Shown: piece after piece, positions 6,669 to 11,207 of the stretch | Layout: every line of letters begins with the position of its first letter | How positions within the stretch are numbered: position 1 is the first letter of the stretch | Assembly: GCA_003221825.1 (NCBI GenBank) | Contig: QHUE01000094.1 | Location: 1-11,207 of the forward strand | Direction of reading: 5' to 3' | DNA: 11,207 nt | From: Gemmatimonadota bacterium | GTDB taxonomy: Bacteria; Gemmatimonadota; Gemmatimonadetes; Gemmatimonadales; GWC2-71-9 | The notes under the pieces: model-generated | Seen by the model: the letters and a program-made list of their open reading frames with translations, nothing else | The model's database searches: none | Told to the model about the DNA's origin: nothing | Position numbers and translations under genes: made by a program

Positions 6669-9600
6669 TTACCGCACGTAGGTGTTCTGATCGTAATCGA
6701 ACTTGATAGCCGGCTGATCCGTGAGCGTGATGTTGAAGCTGAACGAGAAGTTGCCCGCGGCGGTCTTGTTGAAGCTGAAGCTCGCCCGCCAGCGCCGCAG
6801 GTCGCGCTGGAACGTCAACGAGTGGTAGGCAAACTGGCGCGTGACGAGGTCGTACAGCGTGCTCCAGTTCGCGGTCCAATTGCGCGTCGGACTAAAGGAC
6901 AGGTTCAGCGTCGACGTCTGGCGCCCGGCGACGTGACGCAGCGCCGCCGTGGTGTCGTAGCGGCTGCGCGAGGTCGACAACGAGATGCCAAGGGTGAATC
7001 CCCTCCCTCCGACGCCGCCTCCACCCATCATGTTGGATCCCGGACCCCGCGGTCGGTAGGGCTGCCGGGTGTTGCCGTCAAAGCGGTGAAAGTCATCGGA
7101 CGGCGTGCCCGCGCCTTGCGCCGTACTGTCGGGTGCGGGAGGCTGCGCGGGGTGCGGCCGGAGTCCGAACAAACGCCCAACACCCTGTAAGGTCGCTGGC
7201 GTCACCGTGAATGATGCCGACACACTCTGCAGGAACGGGCTGAACTTCGCCGAATCGGTTCCGACTTGGCCTTTCCAGAGATCGTGCCTGATCGACAGCT
7301 GGAAGCCAGGAAGCAGATCGGACAGGAACGTGTTCGACATGCCGGCGTCCTGCCACCCGGTGCGATGCGGCTGCTTGGCCTGCTCGAAGTTGTAACTCAA
7401 TCCGCTCGTGCTGATGCTGAGTAATCGGATCTTCCGCGGTTCGCGCTCTCCAGCGGTGTCGCCAGGCGCCGGCTTCAGCTTGGCTTCGAAGTTCTGCGAC
7501 AGCGAGAGGCCGATCGTCTGTTGCGGGTCGGAGCGGGCGTTGAGCGTGCGGCCCGTCGGGTCGATGGCGCGCGCGAACTGCGCTGGCACCTGGACACCCG
7601 GCGCGTATTGCCAGCTGATCTGCGGCGAAATCGCGTGCCGGATACGCGAGAACGGGCCGAGACCGGGGAGGAATGCGAAGAAGGTCGGTGAGATGCTGGC
7701 GCTGAACTGCAGGCGTTTGCCCTGGCGCACGTATTCGCCCCCCGTGAACTGATTGCGGATCATGAATGGGCCGGCGCCGGTCGCGTTCACGATCGCCACA
7801 CCCGGCTGCAGCTTCCAGGTGCTCGCGAAGAAGGACGGCAGGTTGATTCCCGTCTGCCACTCGACGCGGGTTTCGAAGGTTTCCCCAAACAGCACGCGCC
7901 GAACGGACCCCGCGCTGTCTCCCGGCACGGTGAACTCCTGGCGGCCGTGGATCCGGGAGTCGGTGACGGAAAGGTTGTTGACCCAATTCCACCGCCCCAC
8001 GCGGATCGGCGTATTGAAGGTCAGCAACGTCCGCCGGCTGTCGTTGAACAGCTTCAGCGTGTCGGGCACCGTGCTGTCGCCCGGAACGAGCAGCGTGCCG
8101 CTCGCCTGGTGGAATTGCTGATCGTTGCTGAAGGTGAATCCCGGCGACCACGTCATCCACGACGTGATGTTGACGGCTGCCGGCGTCAGGGTGATCGTGG
8201 GAAAGGTCTGCGTGATGTTGTCCGACGAGAGATCCTGGTACCGCGTCCCGCCGATGTTGAGCGTCCCCCAGGAAAAGGCCTTGTCGAAGTTCAGGCTCGA
8301 GCCGATCCGGGCAGTGACCTCCCAGGGGTTGAGGGAGTTACGCTGGATGATCGACCCATTGGTGGAATAATCCACTTGCGCACGGAACGACGTGCGGGAG
8401 TTGAAGCGCTGGGTGTGGTTCCAGCCGATGCGCGTATTGACCCCGGGCCGGTCGAGCTCCGACGTTCGTGTGTAGGTGAGCTGCCCATCCATGAAGCGAT
8501 CCAGCCAGTGGTACTGCGCCTGGCCGTGAAACGACACATTGCGCCCCGCGAACCAGTCTCCCGACACGAGCACGTCGATGTAGTCGTTGAGCGCGAAGTA
8601 GTAGCCGAAGTCGGAGACGTGCCGCGAGTAGCGGCGCGTGGGGCGAACCAGATCGTTCAGTCCGAACCGGGGGAAAAGAATGCCGCTGCGCCGGCCCCCG
8701 CGAATGTCCTGAAAGATGAACGGCAGCCACATGATCGGGACGTCGCGGACATAGAGGACCGCCGGTCGCGCCACCATCGTGCGCTTGTTGATCCATTTGG
8801 CTTTGCCCGCGGCAAAATGGTAGTCGGGCACAGGCTGCGGGTCGGACGTGAAGTTGGCCTTGGCCGCATAGACGCGCCGCGAATTCGAATCGGTGGCGAA
8901 TCCTGCGCCGCGCACGTACCAGGTGACCCCGCCCTGTTGGAAGTCGGTCAACGCGTCGCGCACAGTGCCGCGGCGCAGGCAGGTGTCGTAGCGCATCCCT
9001 TCACCGACCAGCACGGTGCCCTGATCGAACAGCTGCGGATCTCCCGCGGCGTCCAGTTGGCAGCTCGCCTCATGGTAGCGGATCGAGTCGGCCTGCAACT
9101 GCGTGCCCTCGCGCTCGACGTACGCCTGCTGCCGCAGAAAGATGGTCTGGCTGTCGCCCAGGACCACGAACGTGTCGGACGTGTAGTGGGTGATGCGGAA
9201 GCCCTGGAGTTTCAACAGCGAGTCCATCACGGCGTCGGAAGGAGGGAAGGAGCGGGACGGTGCGGTCGGGAGGCCGATTCTGCGGGCGGTAGCCGTATCC
9301 ACGGTGCCCGGCGGTCTTGCCACTCCCGTGCTGTCGCGCGCGGCGCGTTGCGCCGGCGCGGGTGGCGGAGGCGGCGGCACCGGATTCTGTGCAGGCAACG
9401 AGCCGAGGCCGAGGACGAGCAACACCATCGTGGCGGCCGCCACGCGCCGCGCGCGCCGGCGGCTCGCCACCCAGGCGCACCAGATGCTGAGCTCATAGAG
9501 CAACAGCAGCGGTCCGAGCATCAGCATCATCGACACCGCATCGGGCGGCGTCAGAATCGCGGCGAGGAAGGCGGCGATGACGATCGCGTAACGCCGCTGC

Positions 9601-10175
9601 CGGCCGAGGAACTGCGGCGTCACGATCCCGAGCGACGCGAGGATCGTCACCACCAGCGGCAGCTCGGCCACGAGACCACACCCTACGACGAACGGCACCG
9701 CCATCCCGAAGTAGCGGTCGATCGTGATCATCGCGGTCAGATCGGCGCGTTGGAAGGCGAGCAGCACCTTCAGCGCCGCGGGCAGGAGCCACTGGTAGCA
9801 GGCGATCGCCCCAGCCAGGAAGAGCACGACCCCGACGGCGAGGGCCGGAATGATCAGCCGTTTCTCCCGCTCGTACAGCGCGGGCGCGAGAAACGCCCAG
9901 ATCTGATAGATGACGACCGGCGACGCCACCAAGCAGCCCAGTGCGAACGACACTTTCAACGTCAGCATGAACGGCTCGGCGGGGCTCGTGAAGATGAGCC
10001 GCCCGCCGGGCAGGTACGGCGCGATCGGCCGTTTGAGGACCTCGATGATGTCGATCTTATCGAGCAGGAACCAGCCGACGATCGTGCCGACCACGATCGC
10101 GACCAGACTCCAGAGGATGCGCCAGCGCAGCTCCTCGAGATGATCGAGAAACGGCATCTCCCCGCGTGGCGTCAT
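6669..10175 (-). CDS. TatC-LptD fusion: Tat translocase subunit joined in frame to an LPS-assembly outer-membrane protein
   Basis: One uninterrupted frame of 1168 codons encodes two proteins that are normally separate. Residues 1-244 are a full-length TatC, the receptor for twin-arginine signal peptides in the inner membrane. They include FLDHLEELRWR (9-19), six hydrophobic segments, FLAPALYEREKR (95-106), GLVAELP with Glu171, and ILTPPDAVSMM (207-217). Residues about 239-263 form a signal-peptide-like segment: arginine cluster, hydrophobic VAAATMVLLVLGLGS, then LPA before Gln263. A proline run (267-272) follows. Residues about 325-480 are an OstA/LptD N-terminal-like region. RDVPIMWLPFIF (477-488) and GGRRSGILFPRFG (493-505) match the entry to the LptD barrel. 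The rest alternates like beta strands up to the C-terminus. LptD inserts LPS into the outer leaflet of the outer membrane. The frame starts 23 bases after cpoB; ATG 10175 lacks a clear Shine-Dalgarno site. Two products by processing or internal initiation, or an assembly error, remain possible. Confidence 0.85.
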   Translation of the reverse strand: MTPRGEMPFLDHLEELRWRILWSLVAIVVGTIVGWFLLDKIDIIEVLKRPIAPYLPGGRLIFTSPAEPFMLTLKVSFALGCLVASPVVIYQIWAFLAPALYEREKRLIIPALAVGVVLFLAGAIACYQWLLPAALKVLLAFQRADLTAMITIDRYFGMAVPFVVGCGLVAELPLVVTILASLGIVTPQFLGRQRRYAIVIAAFLAAILTPPDAVSMMLMLGPLLLLYELSIWCAWVASRRRARRVAAATMVLLVLGLGSLPAQNPVPPPPPPAPAQRAARDSTGVARPPGTVDTATARRIGLPTAPSRSFPPSDAVMDSLLKLQGFRITHYTSDTFVVLGDSQTIFLRQQAYVEREGTQLQADSIRYHEASCQLDAAGDPQLFDQGTVLVGEGMRYDTCLRRGTVRDALTDFQQGGVTWYVRGAGFATDSNSRRVYAAKANFTSDPQPVPDYHFAAGKAKWINKRTMVARPAVLYVRDVPIMWLPFIFQDIRGGRRSGILFPRFGLNDLVRPTRRYSRHVSDFGYYFALNDYIDVLVSGDWFAGRNVSFHGQAQYHWLDRFMDGQLTYTRTSELDRPGVNTRIGWNHTQRFNSRTSFRAQVDYSTNGSIIQRNSLNPWEVTARIGSSLNFDKAFSWGTLNIGGTRYQDLSSDNITQTFPTITLTPAAVNITSWMTWSPGFTFSNDQQFHQASGTLLVPGDSTVPDTLKLFNDSRRTLLTFNTPIRVGRWNWVNNLSVTDSRIHGRQEFTVPGDSAGSVRRVLFGETFETRVEWQTGINLPSFFASTWKLQPGVAIVNATGAGPFMIRNQFTGGEYVRQGKRLQFSASISPTFFAFLPGLGPFSRIRHAISPQISWQYAPGVQVPAQFARAIDPTGRTLNARSDPQQTIGLSLSQNFEAKLKPAPGDTAGEREPRKIRLLSISTSGLSYNFEQAKQPHRTGWQDAGMSNTFLSDLLPGFQLSIRHDLWKGQVGTDSAKFSPFLQSVSASFTVTPATLQGVGRLFGLRPHPAQPPAPDSTAQGAGTPSDDFHRFDGNTRQPYRPRGPGSNMMGGGGVGGRGFTLGISLSTSRSRYDTTAALRHVAGRQTSTLNLSFSPTRNWTANWSTLYDLVTRQFAYHSLTFQRDLRRWRASFSFNKTAAGNFSFSFNITLTDQPAIKFDYDQNTYVR
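9387..9464 (-). other. TatC/LptD junction: signal-peptide-like segment inside the fusion
   Basis: Residues 238-263 of the fusion have the three-part layout of a Sec signal peptide: a basic n-region (SRRRARR), a hydrophobic core (VAAATMVLLVLGLGS) and a c-region LPA before Gln263. The arginines would normally be the cytoplasmic tail of TatC, so one stretch appears to serve both proteins. With the TatC C-terminus in the cytoplasm, this seventh hydrophobic segment would carry the LptD part across the inner membrane, where signal peptidase I could release it. An in-frame ATG at 9428 lies within the core but has no good Shine-Dalgarno site. Confidence 0.6.
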
Positions 10176-10198
10176 CGTCGGGTTACGGCCAGAAGACG

Positions 10199-10999
10199 TT
10201 ACGGCCTGAGACGCTGCTGATTTTGCCGCGCGAGATCGGCCTCGGGCGAGCGCGGATAGCCCGCGATCACCCGCGCGTAGAAGTTCCGCGCCGTCGTCTT
10301 GTCTCCCCGCTGTTCGGCGAGGACACCCTGTTTGTAGAGCGCCGACGGAGCGCGCGGCGACTTGGGGTAGGTACGCACGAGTTGATCGTACACCGCCGCC
10401 GCGGAATCGGGTGCGGCCTGCTCGAAGCTCTCAGCGACGTAATACATCGCATCCGGCGCGCGCTCATGTGTGGGGAAGACGCGGAGGAACTCACGCAACC
10501 CCAGGCGCGCGGTCGCGACGCTGCCGCGCCGGTACTGCTGCAGCGACACGTCGTACATCTGATCGGGACCCGGTCCCGCGGGATTGCCGGAGGGACCGAC
10601 GGGCGCTCCGCCGGCCGCCGCGGCCACACCCGGGTCCGGTTGCTGAGCCCGTGATTCAATTCGCGACCTCAGCTCGGTGAGCCGCTGCTGGCTCTGCCCG
10701 GTCAGCTCCTGCACGGAGACCAGCTGCTGCTGCACCGAGAGCAGCTCGGTGCGCAGGTCACCACGCATTTGGACGAGGTACGCTTGCTGCGTCGCCAGCG
10801 CCTGCTGCAGCAGCCGGACGGCAAGCAGGATGGTGTCGCGTTCCGCCGCCCGCGCCGCGTCGCTCTTTGCGAGATCAGCCCGCAGGTCTTGGACCTGGAG
10901 CTCGACTTTCCGGACGTCGCCCTTCAGCGCGCATCCGGCCAGGAGCCCCAGGGCCAGGACGACTGCGTTACGACGGGCGACGCAGGTTGTCGCCACCAC
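10199..10999 (-). CDS. cpoB: CpoB/YbgF-like Tol-Pal coordinator, predicted lipoprotein with coiled coil and TPRs
   Basis: A 266-residue envelope protein of the Tol-Pal system. In E. coli, CpoB links outer-membrane constriction to septal peptidoglycan synthesis. An N-terminal hydrophobic stretch ends in the lipobox LAGC (20-23), so this version is probably a lipoprotein; E. coli CpoB is a soluble periplasmic protein. Residues about 27-118 form a Gln/Leu/Arg-rich coiled coil (VRKVELQVQDLRADLAK, LLSVQQQLVSVQEL). A Gly/Pro/Ala linker (121-145) follows. Residues about 147-266 hold three TPR-like units, including YDVSLQQYRRGSVATA, APDAMYYVAESFEQA, ALYKQGVLAEQRGDKTTA and a closing SPEADLARQNQQRL, the usual YbgF C-terminal arrangement. 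The start is GTG 10999 (or the adjacent GTG 10996); no other start precedes the signal peptide. It overlaps the end of pal by 32 bases, which suggests coupled translation. The fusion gene follows after 23 bases. Confidence 0.9.
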   Translation of the reverse strand: MVATTCVARRNAVVLALGLLAGCALKGDVRKVELQVQDLRADLAKSDAARAAERDTILLAVRLLQQALATQQAYLVQMRGDLRTELLSVQQQLVSVQELTGQSQQRLTELRSRIESRAQQPDPGVAAAAGGAPVGPSGNPAGPGPDQMYDVSLQQYRRGSVATARLGLREFLRVFPTHERAPDAMYYVAESFEQAAPDSAAAVYDQLVRTYPKSPRAPSALYKQGVLAEQRGDKTTARNFYARVIAGYPRSPEADLARQNQQRLRP

Positions 11000-11207
11000 T
11001 GATCACTTCGAACTCGTCACGCCGGTTTTGCGACCACGCGGATTCATCGTGCCCCTGCGCGAGCGGCTTCTCTTCTCCCCACGATTGCGTCTCGATGCGG
11101 CCGGCCTCGATGCCATGACTGACGAGATATTGCTTCGCCGCCTGCGCGCGACGGTTGCCCAGCGCGAGGTTGTACTCGTCGGAGCCGCGCTCATCGCAGT
11201 GCCCGCC
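10968..11207 (-). CDS. pal: Pal, peptidoglycan-associated lipoprotein (OmpA-like domain), C-terminal 79 residues
   Basis: The gene enters from the right edge, so the signal peptide and first half are missing. The visible residues are the end of an OmpA-C/Pal domain: GHCDERGSDEYNLALGNRRA at the beginning, then YLVSHGI, RIETQSWGEEKPLAQGHDES and AWSQNRRDEF. In this family the aspartate and arginine within such motifs bind meso-diaminopimelate of peptidoglycan (family knowledge), tying the outer membrane to the cell wall together with the Tol proteins. The frame ends in TAA at 10968-10970, inside the start region of cpoB. The pal-cpoB pair is the classical Tol-Pal order; tolB would be expected just beyond the window on the right. 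The short frame at 11003-11194 covering the same bases is a shadow. Confidence 0.95.
   Translation of the reverse strand, partial: GGHCDERGSDEYNLALGNRRAQAAKQYLVSHGIEAGRIETQSWGEEKPLAQGHDESAWSQNRRDEFEVISGGDNLRRPS

Noticed and set aside
9426..9443. Internal ATG or GTG as a separate lptD start
   Set aside because: There is no Shine-Dalgarno site at a proper distance and no stop ending TatC, so I kept a single fusion gene. Internal initiation cannot be excluded.
7947..10220. 757-codon open frame on the plus strand, opposite the fusion gene
   Set aside because: It is rich in His, Arg, Asp and Gly without recognisable domains, typical of an antisense shadow in GC-rich DNA. The opposite strand has clear TatC and LptD motifs throughout.
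1..11207. CRISPR arrays, tRNA or rRNA genes, insertion sequences, prophage or defence genes
   Set aside because: No regularly spaced repeats, cloverleaf-like sequence, transposase or phage genes were seen. All coding space is explained by housekeeping, catabolic and envelope genes.

Overview
The window is GC-rich chromosomal DNA from a Gram-negative (diderm) bacterium. All seven genes lie on the minus strand, so transcription runs from the right end to the left end. Two lipoprotein signal peptides, a Pal peptidoglycan-binding domain and an LptD-type outer-membrane domain show an LPS-type double envelope. The GC-rich coding style and the Pal-CpoB-TatC-LptD grouping make me think of Gemmatimonadota. 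That placement is an inference, and I see no rRNA or marker gene that would settle it.

Right part (about 6669-11207, read leftwards) is an envelope cluster. It holds the C-terminal end of pal (cut by the window edge), cpoB/ybgF overlapping pal by 32 bases, and then, 23 bases on, one very long open frame of 1168 codons. The first ~244 residues of that frame are a complete TatC (Tat translocase). The remaining ~920 residues are an LptD/OstA-type LPS-assembly protein. No stop codon separates the two. The basic tail of TatC runs straight into a segment that looks like a secretory signal peptide, followed by a run of six prolines. This in-frame TatC-LptD fusion is the most unusual thing in the window.

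Middle part (5306-6668): a 124-base gap, then a predicted lipoprotein with fibronectin-III-like domains and an EF-hand-like loop. It ends in a strong GC-rich hairpin followed by a T-rich stretch, a likely intrinsic terminator.

Left part (967-5305) is a compact histidine-utilisation operon: hutH (histidine to urocanate), hutU (urocanate to imidazolonepropionate) and hutI (imidazolonepropionate to formiminoglutamate). The hutH/hutU junction is a GTGA overlap. At the hutU/hutI junction the best-spaced start is a CTG inside CTGA. Enzymes that process formiminoglutamate, and any hut regulator or transporter, are not in the window.

Far left (1-939): the N-terminal 313 residues of a TPR protein with a long proline-rich and acidic low-complexity region, starting 27 bases after hutI and running off the window. 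No RNA gene, mobile element, CRISPR array or non-coding stretch over 300 bases is visible.
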